From positions 1-40,003 of the forward strand of contig CAIWVW010000040.1 of the NCBI GenBank assembly GCA_903916255.1: DNA of 40,003 nucleotides. Reading direction: 5' to 3'. This DNA is from an uncultured Bacteroidota bacterium (lineage in GTDB: Bacteria; Bacteroidota; Bacteroidia; JABEUT01). Under the pieces are notes generated by a model. The model was given only the letters and a program-made list of their open reading frames with translations, had not been told where the DNA came from and made no database searches. Position numbers and translations under genes: made by a program. Below are positions 16,870-24,167 of this stretch, one piece after another (position 1 is the first letter of the stretch; every line of letters begins with the position of its first letter).

Positions 16870-17594
16870 GCTTGTGTTGTTGCCGGTTTTTCTTCCACAG
16901 GTGCAGGTTCTTCCATAGGTATAGGTTTCGCTTTTTTTATTTCAAAGCCTGTAACCATTGCCTGAAAATTGTTCCAGCCGGTAATAATCACCTGTATTAT
17001 ATGAATAAGGAAGAAAACCACATACCCGATGGTAAGCGCAAAATGTTCTACCCTCGCCCATTCATAGCCGCCCAAAATGGCACATAACCACCCAAATTGA
17101 GTGGGTTTGTATATGGATAAACCAGTAATTAACGAACCAAAACCCATTACAATAATAGCGCTATAAGCAATCCGTTGTGCCGCATTATATTTTATATGGG
17201 GTGGTTCATATTTCCGGATGTGCAAATCATGCAACAATACCTGCCATGCCTCTTTAAACGACTTGCGGTTTGGAAGCAGCAATCTCCATTCGCCGGAAAT
17301 AATAGTGTATAGTACATATATGAAGCCGTTCACGAAAAACAGCCACATGAAGAAAAAATGCAGGGCCATTCCATCCGAAAGGCGGCCATCGAGGTTAAGT
17401 GCACTGTAAAAAGAATCTGGGAAAAATTTCAACACTGTTTTATCGCCCCAGCCTATGCGGTAAATATCGTTTGCCCAATAAATCATTATCCCGCTGTAAA
17501 TCATAACCCCCAATACAGGGAAATTGACCCAGTGCGCCCATCTGATAACTAAGGGATGCTTTTTTATTATTTTTCTCTTTCCGGGGGAAACCAT
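16866..17594 (-). CDS. Cytochrome b561/Ni-hydrogenase-type b subunit, partner of the molybdoenzyme
   Basis: This 242-residue protein has four transmembrane helices and the His pattern of bacterial b-type cytochromes: HPLVIRWAHWVNF (His21) in helix 1, ALHFFFMW (His79) in helix 2, and RVEHFALTIGYVVFFLIH (His184, His198) in helix 4. These are candidate ligands for one or two haems. A Pro/Glu-rich tail of about 25 residues follows. It should shuttle electrons between the quinone pool and the molybdoenzyme encoded directly downstream with a 4-base overlap. It is not homologous-looking to MsrQ/YedZ, so the pair is a variant. A weak -7-like box (TATATTTA, minus strand, 17609-17616) lies just upstream. 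Confidence 0.85.
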   Translation of the reverse strand: MVSPGKRKIIKKHPLVIRWAHWVNFPVLGVMIYSGIMIYWANDIYRIGWGDKTVLKFFPDSFYSALNLDGRLSDGMALHFFFMWLFFVNGFIYVLYTIISGEWRLLLPNRKSFKEAWQVLLHDLHIRKYEPPHIKYNAAQRIAYSAIIVMGFGSLITGLSIYKPTQFGWLCAILGGYEWARVEHFALTIGYVVFFLIHIIQVIITGWNNFQAMVTGFEIKKAKPIPMEEPAPVEEKPATTQA

Positions 17595-17672
17595 TAAACT
17601 TGAAAAGTTAAATATATGGAATGTTTTGAAACTCCATTATTTCACAGGCCTATGAAAGTTGATGCAAAACAA

Positions 17673-17697
17673 AAAGCCCCGCAAATTGCGAGGCTCT
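17673..17697 (-). terminator. Hairpin terminator behind lysine-rich gene copy C
   Basis: AGCCCCGC at 17675-17682 pairs with GCGAGGCT at 17688-17695 around a 5-base loop, with one G-U pair. On the minus strand it is followed by a T run, a standard intrinsic terminator 24 bases after the stop. Confidence 0.8.
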
Positions 17698-17720
17698 TTG
17701 TGTGCTTAAAAAGCGCTAAA

Positions 17721-17912
17721 TTATTTCTTGTCAGCAGCTTTCTTGTCCATCTTCTTGTCAGACTTCTTGTCCATCTTGGTAGATTTCTTGTCGGTCTTGG
17801 TGGTGGTGGTCTTCTTGTCGGTCTTGGTAGTGGTGGTGGTGGTTTTGTCTTGTGCAAAAGAAACACCTGCTACGAAAAGAACGCTTGCGAGAACTAAACT
17901 TAACTTTTTCAT
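17721..17912 (-). CDS. Small lysine/threonine-rich exported protein, copy C
   Basis: This 63-residue protein has the signal peptide MKKLSLVLASVLFVAGVSFA and a mature part built almost only of Lys, Thr, Asp, Ser and Met, in repeats such as KTDKKTTTT and KKSDKKMDKK. It contains no Cys, no aromatic residues and no motif. It is a third paralogue of the two genes at 14538-15123. The signal peptide and leader are conserved, while the mature repeat differs from Ala-rich to Thr/Asp-rich. It has its own promoter with the tandem CTTCAT half-sites and its own terminator. Predicted to be periplasmic and disordered. The repetitive DNA also opens spurious frames on both strands, which I do not call. Confidence 0.8.
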   Translation of the reverse strand: MKKLSLVLASVLFVAGVSFAQDKTTTTTTKTDKKTTTTKTDKKSTKMDKKSDKKMDKKAADKK

Positions 17913-17946
17913 TTGGATTTATTTGTTTAATGGTTAATTAATGGTG

Positions 17947-17981
17947 CGAAACTATTCTTACTAGATGAAGATATTATGAAG
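17947..17981 (-). promoter_or_regulatory. Promoter of copy C with tandem CTTCAT half-sites
   Basis: On the minus strand, CTTCAT (17976-17981), 5 bases, CTTCAT (17965-17970), 10 bases, then TAGTTTCG (17947-17954, one mismatch to TAnnTTTG). The surrounding bases differ from copies A and B, so conservation of the half-sites and of exact spacing is informative. Confidence 0.6.
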
Positions 17982-18020
17982 AAACCTTCATAATTCCCTT
18001 TTAATCCAATTTTAATCCGC

Positions 18021-18053
18021 ATAAAAGTGCTGTTTTTGTTACGGCACTTTTAT
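18021..18053 (-). terminator. Hairpin terminator of malate dehydrogenase
   Basis: ATAAAAGTGC at 18021-18030 pairs perfectly with GCACTTTTAT at 18044-18053 across a 13-base loop. It begins 21 bases beyond the mdh stop codon, and the stem's T-rich 3' side on the minus strand serves as the release tract. Confidence 0.7.
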
Positions 18054-18074
18054 AGGTAATATATTAATTTACAA

Positions 18075-19022
18075 TTACTTGGTTGATGCAGCAGCCAATT
18101 GCTTGTCCAAAACATCCATTACTCCACGAACTGCTTTAGCAGAGGCGTTGAGCAGTTCCATTTCACCTTCATTAAGTTTTAACTCAATAATTTGTTCAAT
18201 ACCATTCTTGCCCAATTTAACAGGAACACCCAAATAAATATCTTTCATGCCATATTGTCCGTTTAGTAAAGCACAGCAAGGGAATATACGGTTTTCATTC
18301 TTCACGATGGATTCTACCATTTGAGCAGCGGCAGCACCGGGTGCATACCAGGCAGAAGTACCTAAAAGGTTTACAATCTCCCCTCCTCCATTCTTGGCGC
18401 GGTCAATAATAGCGTTCAACCTGTCGGCAGGAATTAATTCGGTAACAGGAATACCAGAAACAGTGGTGTAACGTGGCAATGGAACCATTGTATCGCCATG
18501 GCCTCCGAGCAGCATCGCCTGAATATCTCTTGGCGAAATATTTAATTCGCTGGCAATAAAAGCTCTATACCGTGCTGTATCTAAAACGCCTGCCATACCA
18601 AATACCCTGTTTGAATCAACCTTGGCGGTAAGGTATGCGCAATAGGTCATCACGTCAAGTGGATTCGATACCACTATAATTTTTGCATCCGGTGAATATT
18701 TAATCACCTGTTCGGTAACCGAACGAACAATACCTGCATTGGTTGCGATTAAATCATCACGGCTCATACCCGGTTTACGAGGCAAGCCTGAAGTAATAAC
18801 AACAACTTCCGAATTTTTTGTCTGGGTATAATCATTGGTGTAGCCATTTACACGGGTGCTATATTCATTAATTGGCGCAGTTTCCCAAATATCAAGAGCT
18901 TTTCCTTCAGCAACACCTTCTTTAATGTCGAGAAGAACCACTTTGTTTACGAAATCCTTTTCTGCAATCACATTGGCGCAGGTTGCTCCAACATTGCCTG
19001 CTCCTATTACTGTTACTTTCAT
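18075..19022 (-). CDS. mdh: Malate dehydrogenase
   Basis: This 315-residue NAD-dependent malate dehydrogenase of the lactate-dehydrogenase-like type oxidises malate to oxaloacetate in the citric-acid cycle. Visible are the Rossmann motif IGAGNVGA (6-13) and Asp32 for NAD preference. The substrate arginines Arg82 and Arg88 in SGLPRKPGMSRDD, Arg151, and catalytic His175 in LLGGHGDTMV are also present. Arg82 where lactate dehydrogenases carry Gln supports malate over lactate. Length and ending are normal. It is monocistronic: a full -7 box lies upstream and a hairpin terminator downstream. Confidence 0.96.
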   Translation of the reverse strand: MKVTVIGAGNVGATCANVIAEKDFVNKVVLLDIKEGVAEGKALDIWETAPINEYSTRVNGYTNDYTQTKNSEVVVITSGLPRKPGMSRDDLIATNAGIVRSVTEQVIKYSPDAKIIVVSNPLDVMTYCAYLTAKVDSNRVFGMAGVLDTARYRAFIASELNISPRDIQAMLLGGHGDTMVPLPRYTTVSGIPVTELIPADRLNAIIDRAKNGGGEIVNLLGTSAWYAPGAAAAQMVESIVKNENRIFPCCALLNGQYGMKDIYLGVPVKLGKNGIEQIIELKLNEGEMELLNASAKAVRGVMDVLDKQLAAASTK

Positions 19023-19046
19023 AGTATCTTATTTAAAATTGTGGCG

Positions 19047-19054
19047 CAAAATTA
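19047..19054 (-). promoter_or_regulatory. Bacteroidota -7 promoter element of mdh
   Basis: TAATTTTG on the minus strand is a full TAnnTTTG match, 24 bases before the mdh start codon. A TTTTCG stretch 21 bases further upstream might serve as a poor -33 element. Confidence 0.5.
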
Positions 19055-19156
19055 GTAAAGAAACTATATTCCGCTCGAAAATTTATCAACATATAAAATG
19101 CTGATTATTTGCCGTTAATGGTTAATTAACAGGATTACATAGTTTCTTAAATCATT

Positions 19157-19900
19157 CTAAAGCGTGGAATTGAGCAACTTTCCGGAAGCCAACACTTTGT
19201 GCATATACTTTTCGGTAAGGACCTGTCTTACAACTTCCAAATGCCCCATATGATGGCAATCTGTGCCCAAAAAACTTATCATATCATGGTCTATAAGCCA
19301 TTCTGCTGCTTTTTTTGTGGGGCCTCCGTATTGGCCGGCAATGGAATTTATATTCAACTGCAATAATGTTCCGCGGCTTGCCAAGTCTTCATAAACACTG
19401 TAATCGTTATGCCAAAAGGGGTATCGTTCCACATGTGCCAATACAGGTTTGTAACCACTCATCAGCATTTCAAAAATAACTTCGTTAATATTATCCGGCT
19501 TATTCATAAACGACATCTCCCACAAGATATAATTATTACCAAAAGTTAATTTATTTTTTTGAGGAATACTTTTTTCAAAATCATAATCGAAATAATATTC
19601 GGCAGCAGCTTCCACCGCTATATCTATTCCCGCTTCAGCAACACGTTTCTTCAGCCTTTCCAGCCCTTTCATTATAATTTCAGGAGTATTCCGGTAACCA
19701 TCACTCATAATGTGAGGGGTGGTAATTACCTTCTTATATCCCAAATTTTTCATTTCTTCCAGCATTTCCAGTGATTCGTCGGTGTTTTTTGCACCATCAT
19801 CTATTCCGGGAATGAAATGGGAATGCATATCTACCTTAAGTACTGATAAATCAGCGGGAGGCAGGGAAGGTTTTTTATTAAAAAGGCCGAAAAATGCCAT
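19157..19900 (-). CDS. CpsB/CapC-type metal-dependent tyrosine-protein phosphatase
   Basis: This 247-residue PHP-fold protein resembles CpsB/YwqE, manganese-dependent phosphatases that reverse tyrosine phosphorylation of polysaccharide co-polymerase kinases. The metal-binding motifs are visible: VDMHSHFIPGIDDGAK (His26, His28, Asp34 region), ITTPHIM, EAAAEYYFD, LAHVERYPF, and the C-terminal SFLGTDCHHMG. Length is typical. It follows the UDP-sugar epimerase by 63 bases on the same strand, consistent with a role in surface polysaccharide control. No matching tyrosine kinase (Wzc-like) is encoded in the window. Bacteroidota also use this family in gliding or exopolysaccharide loci, so the exact target is open. 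Confidence 0.87.
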   Translation of the reverse strand: MAFFGLFNKKPSLPPADLSVLKVDMHSHFIPGIDDGAKNTDESLEMLEEMKNLGYKKVITTPHIMSDGYRNTPEIIMKGLERLKKRVAEAGIDIAVEAAAEYYFDYDFEKSIPQKNKLTFGNNYILWEMSFMNKPDNINEVIFEMLMSGYKPVLAHVERYPFWHNDYSVYEDLASRGTLLQLNINSIAGQYGGPTKKAAEWLIDHDMISFLGTDCHHMGHLEVVRQVLTEKYMHKVLASGKLLNSTL

Positions 19901-19963
19901 ACTTCAGTTTATACAGGTAAAATTTTGTAAAGTTTATAAAGGAATATATTCATACTTTCTACT

Positions 19964-20962
19964 TTATGAACTTTTAACTTTATAAACTGTTTTATACCAG
20001 TTCCAGGTAGTTTCTATTCCTTTATTAAAATTTACTTCAGGGGTATATCCTAACAATAATTTTGCTTTGCTGATATCGGCAATGGAATCTTTCACATCGC
20101 CTGTTCGGTATGGTTTGTATTCAGGCATCAAAGAAGAACCGGCGCTTTCAGCCAGCATTTTAAATAGTTGATTGATGGTGGTTTGTTCGCCGCAGGCAAT
20201 ATTAAATACATTGCCATTAGCTTCTTCGGGAGCAAAGAGGGCTTTGATATTAGCCTGAACTACATTCTCTACAAAAGTAAAATCACGGGTTTGTTCGCCA
20301 TCTCCAAAAATAACAGGTGAACGTTTTTCAAGCAAAGCCGATACAAACAGCGGTATAGCGGCAGCATAAGGCCCACCGGGGCTTTGACGGGGACCAAAAA
20401 TATTAAAATAGCGCAATCCGATTAGGTTCATTCCATAATTGCGGGCAAAAACGGATGCGTATAATTCATTGGTATATTTTGAAACAGCATAAGGGGAAAG
20501 CGGAGATACCGGATTGGTCTCGCTTTTGGGTAATATTTTGCTATCGCCATAAACAGATGAAGAACTGGCATACACCATTCTTTTAACCCCATTTTTCTTG
20601 GCTGCCATCAGCACATTAAGAAATCCGGAAACATTTACATCGTTTGTCGCAACAGGGTTTGCAAGCGAACGTGGAACAGAGCACAATGCCGCCTGGTGCA
20701 TTACAAAATCAACACCATGCAGGGCTTTTTCACAAGCATTTACATCGCAAATACTTCCTTCCACAAATTGAAACCCTTTATAGCCTTCCGCTTGTTTCAG
20801 GTTTTCTTTCGAGCCTGAAGAAAGGTCATCAAGCACCACTATCCTGCCGGCATTATGCGAAAGCAAATATTCCAACAAGTGGGAACCGATAAAACCAGCG
20901 CCACCAGTAACAGCAAATGCATATTGGCTTAAATCGCCCGAATGAAATTTCTTATTGCACAC
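19964..20962 (-). CDS. UDP-N-acetylglucosamine 4-epimerase-like SDR (WbpP/TviC type)
   Basis: This 332-residue extended short-chain dehydrogenase has the NAD motif TGGAGFIGSH (19-28), the catalytic Ser triplet at 133-136 and Tyr158/Lys162 in SPYAVSKY. The segment HQAALCSVPRSLANPVATND and the GLRYFNIFGPRQ and DFTFVENVVQAN blocks resemble WbpP-type 4-epimerases more than GalE. The expected reaction is interconversion of UDP-GlcNAc and UDP-GalNAc, or their uronic acids, supplying a precursor to surface glycans. It follows the conserved gene at 20970 by 7 bases and precedes the phosphatase. UDP-glucose 4-epimerase activity cannot be ruled out. Confidence 0.88.
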   Translation of the reverse strand: MCNKKFHSGDLSQYAFAVTGGAGFIGSHLLEYLLSHNAGRIVVLDDLSSGSKENLKQAEGYKGFQFVEGSICDVNACEKALHGVDFVMHQAALCSVPRSLANPVATNDVNVSGFLNVLMAAKKNGVKRMVYASSSSVYGDSKILPKSETNPVSPLSPYAVSKYTNELYASVFARNYGMNLIGLRYFNIFGPRQSPGGPYAAAIPLFVSALLEKRSPVIFGDGEQTRDFTFVENVVQANIKALFAPEEANGNVFNIACGEQTTINQLFKMLAESAGSSLMPEYKPYRTGDVKDSIADISKAKLLLGYTPEVNFNKGIETTWNWYKTVYKVKSS

Positions 20963-20969
20963 TTACCTC

Positions 20970-21461
20970 TTATTGATTTTGCATAATATACGAACGGTGC
21001 CAGCTTTTAGACAGCGGCACTGTCCAGCTCTTATCGAATTCTTCTTTAGTTGAAACCAGGTTATTAAAAACTTCGGTGTCGGGGCTTATTTCACCTTCTT
21101 CGATTCGTTGCCCAAGTTCGTCTAATGTACATGCTTCCACCCTACCATCTTTAATGTATGCCACCCTGCTCCTGTTTAAAAGCGAAAGGGTATACTTTTT
21201 TTCCAGTTCTTTTACAAACCTTACCGAAGCATCAATAGCACGGCCACACATATTATCACCCTGTTCATCGGCAAAAAACACAATGAAACGGTTATGCAGC
21301 AATTTATACTGTGCTTTTAATAACGAGCCGTGACTAAGCCAATTTTCAACAAACTGAAGAAGTTCATCGGAGATAGCATCGTTTTCGGCATTCGATAATT
21401 CCCTGTCAGCCTGAAAAATCCAGACTCTTGAACCGGGAGCCAATGTGTTATAATCTGTCAT
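20970..21461 (-). CDS. Conserved Bacteroidota protein of unknown function
   Basis: This 163-residue protein has no signal peptide or membrane helix. It looks like a compact cytosolic alpha/beta protein: GSRVWIFQADRELS, then AQYKLLHNRFIVFFADE, a DASVRFVKELEKKY helix, and an acidic C-terminal region ending near SWHRSYIMQNQ. I recognise it as a type of small protein frequent in Bacteroidota, sometimes labelled 'ABC transporter ATPase' in databases. No Walker motif is present here, so that label is not supported. It lies between folK and the epimerase on the same strand, 58 bases after folK and 7 bases before the epimerase. Function unknown. Confidence 0.8.
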   Translation of the reverse strand: MTDYNTLAPGSRVWIFQADRELSNAENDAISDELLQFVENWLSHGSLLKAQYKLLHNRFIVFFADEQGDNMCGRAIDASVRFVKELEKKYTLSLLNRSRVAYIKDGRVEACTLDELGQRIEEGEISPDTEVFNNLVSTKEEFDKSWTVPLSKSWHRSYIMQNQ

Positions 21462-21519
21462 AATATAAAGTTTGGCGCCCGCCTGAATGACATTAGTCGG
21501 GCAGGGACGAAATTAAGCA

Positions 21520-22011
21520 TTATTTGGAAACAGATTTCCGTATGGTACTTTTATCTTCGCATTCCAGCAACAATTGCCTGCTGGTTTTTTTAAAAAGCGG
21601 ATGTATAAATTCAGGTGCAATTTCATTTAAAGGTTCCAAAACAAACCTGCGCTCCTGTATTAACGGATGGGGAATAGTGAGGCGGTTGTTATTAATAATT
21701 TGTTCGTTGAAAAAGAGAATATCTATATCTATGGTCCGGGGCTCATATCCCTTAGCACTCCTCACTCTGCCCATAATTAATTCTATTTGAATTATTATAT
21801 CTATTAATTCTTCCGCATCCTTTTTTGTTTCGAGGAGTAAAACCTGGTTCATAAAATTTGTTGCATCGGTCATTTTCCAGGGCGGGGTTTCAAACTGCGA
21901 AGAAATCCGGATAATATCACCTACCCACTCCGATAATAGCTTAATTGCTTTTTCAAGGTTCGCGGTCCTATCGCCCCTGTTGCTTCCGAGTGACAGATAT
22001 GCTTTATTCAT
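21520..22011 (-). CDS. folK: 2-amino-4-hydroxy-6-hydroxymethyldihydropteridine pyrophosphokinase
   Basis: This 163-residue HPPK transfers pyrophosphate from ATP to 6-hydroxymethyl-dihydropterin in folate synthesis. The family motifs are present: AYLSLGSNRGDR at the start, the pterin/ATP loop FETPPWKMTDATNFMNQV, the magnesium-binding RTIDIDILFF (two Asp), and IPHPLIQERRFVLEPLNEIAPEF at the C-terminus. Length is normal for a stand-alone enzyme. The gene overlaps the upstream CorC-like gene by 8 bases, so the two are translated from one message. Confidence 0.95.
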   Translation of the reverse strand: MNKAYLSLGSNRGDRTANLEKAIKLLSEWVGDIIRISSQFETPPWKMTDATNFMNQVLLLETKKDAEELIDIIIQIELIMGRVRSAKGYEPRTIDIDILFFNEQIINNNRLTIPHPLIQERRFVLEPLNEIAPEFIHPLFKKTSRQLLLECEDKSTIRKSVSK

Positions 22012-23272
22012 TTTCTTTTTTCTCGCGGGTTAAATAAACCTGCTCAATTCGGGTGGGTGTTGAAGACAGAATTTTGATGCTGAAATTATGGATGACTATC
22101 ACTTCGCGGGCCTTGGGAATAGAGCCTGTGTGGTTTAATATAAATCCGCCCAGTGTCATATAGTCATTTGAAACAGGAATATCAAGGTTGTAATTACTGT
22201 TAATTTCATCAATCTTCAGTCGAGCTGAAAAAATAAATTCATTTTCCGAAATCTGCTTCTCTGTCAGTTCATCACGGTCGTGTTCATCTTCTATTTCTCC
22301 GAATATTTCCTCCAATATATCTTCGGTGGTAATAATGCCCGATGTCATTCCAAATTCATCTACCACTACGGAAAGGTTTTTATGCTGCTGCATTAAAATA
22401 CGCAAGGCATCTTTAGCCGGCATAGATTCGGGTACAAGGGGAGCGGCAATTACTATTTGCTGAATATCATCCACCTTTTTAAACATGGCGTGGAAATGGA
22501 CATATCCAATTATATTGTCGATACTGTCTTTGTAGACGGCTACCCGTGACAGTTCTGTTTTTTCAAATACCTTTTTCAATTTTTCAAATCCTTCGCTTAT
22601 TTCAACCGCAGCAATATCCATCCGTGGTATCATACAGTCGCGCACTTTCACATCAGGAAATGTAAGCGCATTGCGGAAAATTTGCACTTCATGTTCCACT
22701 TCGCCGGGGTTTTCATCATCTGTTTGGGCATGGTCATCAATATAGCTGAACAAATCGGTTTTCGTGAAAGTGCTTTTAAAGCGAACCAGCGCTACCCGGA
22801 ATATTTTCCGCATTAAAAAATTAACAAGAGCCAGAACAGCCAATGTAAAAGGCAGCAATACATAGTAGGCTATTATACATGGCAACGTAAATATTTTAAG
22901 CACCCTGTTGGGGTTTGCACGGAATAAATTTTTCGGAATAAAATCGGCGATTACCAATACTATAAATGTGGTAATTATAGATTGGATAGCCAGCACACTT
23001 AATCCGCTGAAATGAAAACTCCGGAGCATCTCTTCCAGCACCGCTGAAGAAAAAACACCAAACAAAACAAGCGCCAGTGTATTACCCAACAATAATGTAG
23101 CAAGAAAACGCACAGGGCTGTTGGTGATACGTGAAAACAAGCGGCCGGTAAGGCTTATTTTGCGGCTCTCGACATGCATTTGCAATTTATTGGCCGATAC
23201 ATAAGCAATCTCCAATCCTGAAAAGAAAAAGGAAAGCAACAACGATAGTATGATAATAACTGTGGTAAGCAT
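22004..23272 (-). CDS. CNNM/CorC-family membrane protein (DUF21, CBS pair, CorC_HlyC)
   Basis: This 422-residue protein has the three-part architecture of the family. An N-terminal DUF21 membrane domain of three to four helices spans residues 1-150 ([15 protein letters not shown] is the conserved opening). A CBS-domain pair runs from about 205 to 330 ([15 protein letters not shown], then [20 protein letters not shown]), and a C-terminal CorC_HlyC domain from about 340 to 415. Members are implicated in magnesium or other divalent cation transport; older names include hemolysin and, for some Bacteroidota members, GldE. It overlaps folK by 8 bases and the lptC stop by one base (TAATG). Gliding involvement cannot be judged here. 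Confidence 0.88.
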   Translation of the reverse strand: MLTTVIIILSLLLSFFFSGLEIAYVSANKLQMHVESRKISLTGRLFSRITNSPVRFLATLLLGNTLALVLFGVFSSAVLEEMLRSFHFSGLSVLAIQSIITTFIVLVIADFIPKNLFRANPNRVLKIFTLPCIIAYYVLLPFTLAVLALVNFLMRKIFRVALVRFKSTFTKTDLFSYIDDHAQTDDENPGEVEHEVQIFRNALTFPDVKVRDCMIPRMDIAAVEISEGFEKLKKVFEKTELSRVAVYKDSIDNIIGYVHFHAMFKKVDDIQQIVIAAPLVPESMPAKDALRILMQQHKNLSVVVDEFGMTSGIITTEDILEEIFGEIEDEHDRDELTEKQISENEFIFSARLKIDEINSNYNLDIPVSNDYMTLGGFILNHTGSIPKAREVIVIHNFSIKILSSTPTRIEQVYLTREKKENE

Positions 23273-23862
23273 TATTTTTTTGCTTTGTCATTATCGTCAG
23301 GTGGGCTATCGAGCTGAATGGTTCCCCTGATATTGGTTATTTTGTATTGCGTAAAATCTTCGTTGGAAACCAATCCGTCGCCATAAATAATTTGCTTGGC
23401 GGTTTGAATGGTTACATACTTGGTGGTATAAATCTTATGATGAGCCTCATCCCATAATAACTGTTCTGTATTCAGCTTTTCGCCTTTGCGGTTTACAACA
23501 CGCACGTTGTTGTCCGCTTCCATAATTTTAGTGTTATCGTGCCGGATTGCATATTCTGCATCCAGTTGCCCGTTTACATGCGCGGAATCATCATAAAAAT
23601 CGATATGTATGCCTTTCGGAAAAATAATGTGCGGGTCATCCTGGCCTCCATAATCCTCAATGCGTTTAGCCGTAAGATGAAATTTGGTTTTAGCCGAATC
23701 ATTATAAAAAATAGAGGCGTTGTCTTCCACTTCCTGCGGGGTTTTATCTTTAGAAGTAATTAAGGTAACGGTATTCAAATTGTTTTCGCAGGATGAGAGG
23801 TAAAACACAGCCACCATGAAAATTAAACTCTGTAAAAAATATTTACCCATTCGTATGAACAT
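23272..23862 (-). CDS. lptC: LPS export protein LptC-like lipoprotein
   Basis: The protein resembles LptC, the bitopic periplasmic component that passes lipopolysaccharide from LptBFG to LptA. A hydrophobic N-terminus ends in a lipobox-like LSSC, and a beta-jellyroll follows with repeated strands (KTKFHLTAKRIE, PKGIHIDFYDDSAHV, KIMEADNNVRVVN). I chose ATG 23862 (196 residues). The frame can extend to a GTG at 23880, but that codon is the end of a perfect -7 box, and ATG 23850 is an alternative. Predicted lipidation at Cys25, typical of Bacteroidota LptC, would anchor it in a membrane. It is the first gene of the run lptC, CorC-like, folK. Confidence 0.87.
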   Translation of the reverse strand: MFIRMGKYFLQSLIFMVAVFYLSSCENNLNTVTLITSKDKTPQEVEDNASIFYNDSAKTKFHLTAKRIEDYGGQDDPHIIFPKGIHIDFYDDSAHVNGQLDAEYAIRHDNTKIMEADNNVRVVNRKGEKLNTEQLLWDEAHHKIYTTKYVTIQTAKQIIYGDGLVSNEDFTQYKITNIRGTIQLDSPPDDNDKAKK

Positions 23863-23879
23863 AGCCGACTTTACAAACA

Positions 23880-23887
23880 CAAAGGTA
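23880..23887 (-). promoter_or_regulatory. Bacteroidota -7 promoter element of the lptC operon
   Basis: TACCTTTG on the minus strand fully matches TAnnTTTG. It ends at the first base of the GTG codon that would begin the longest lptC frame and lies 17 bases before the ATG at 23862. This is why the shorter start is preferred. Confidence 0.5.
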
Positions 23888-23937
23888 TAAAATTCGCGGG
23901 GGTGTTGTCAGATTTACAAATATAGCTGCAAATAAAA

Positions 23938-23964
23938 AAACACTTATGGGTACCATAAGTGTTT
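23938..23964 (-). terminator. Intrinsic terminator behind tRNA-Phe
   Basis: AAACACTTATGG (23938-23949) and CCATAAGTGTTT (23953-23964) form a perfect 12-bp stem with a 3-base loop. On the minus strand the stem is followed by a run of seven T, 12 bases after the tRNA 3' end. Confidence 0.88.
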
Positions 23965-23975
23965 GATTTTATTAG

Positions 23976-24048
23976 TGGTGCCAGCTGGAATTGAACCAGC
24001 GACGCAAGGATTTTCAGTCCTTCGCTCTACCAGCTGAGCTATGGCACC
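23976..24048 (-). tRNA. tRNA-Phe (GAA)
   Basis: The minus strand folds into a full 73-base cloverleaf. The acceptor GGTGCCA pairs with TGGCACC, and the D arm carries AGCTCAGCTGGTAGAGC. The anticodon stem AAGGA/TCCTT encloses loop CTGAAAA with anticodon GAA (plus-strand 24013-24015), and the T arm contains GGTTCAATTCC. The CCA end is not encoded. It stands alone between lptC and coaX and is followed by a strong terminator. Confidence 0.96.
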
Positions 24049-24145
24049 TTTTTAAACAGGGGCGCAAAAATAAGAAATAAATTATATTACAACAGCACGG
24101 AATAAAGACTTTACTAAGAATACTCCAAATAAGGCTTCATTTACT

Positions 24146-24153
24146 TAGCTTTG
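24146..24153 (+). promoter_or_regulatory. Bacteroidota -7 promoter element of coaX
   Basis: TAGCTTTG is a full TAnnTTTG match 14 bases before the coaX ATG, implying a leader of well under 15 bases. No -33 element was identified. Confidence 0.5.
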
Positions 24154-24167
24154 AGCCAATTTTATAT

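Noticed and set aside
17642-17937. Proline/arginine-rich and valine/leucine-rich open frames overlapping the third lysine-rich gene
   Set aside because: They are shadows of the repetitive Lys/Thr codons in other frames. They lack signal peptides and promoters, while the gene at 17721-17912 has both and matches its paralogues.
19931-19988. AGTTTATAAAG and CTTTATAAACT inverted repeat between epimerase and phosphatase
   Set aside because: The arms are almost pure A/T, the loop is 36 bases and one arm lies in the epimerase coding end. Chance pairing in AT-rich DNA is as likely.
21477-21502. GCCCG/CGGGC stem between folK and the conserved gene at 20970
   Set aside because: Only 5 bp with a 16-base loop and no T tract; not a convincing terminator or riboswitch.
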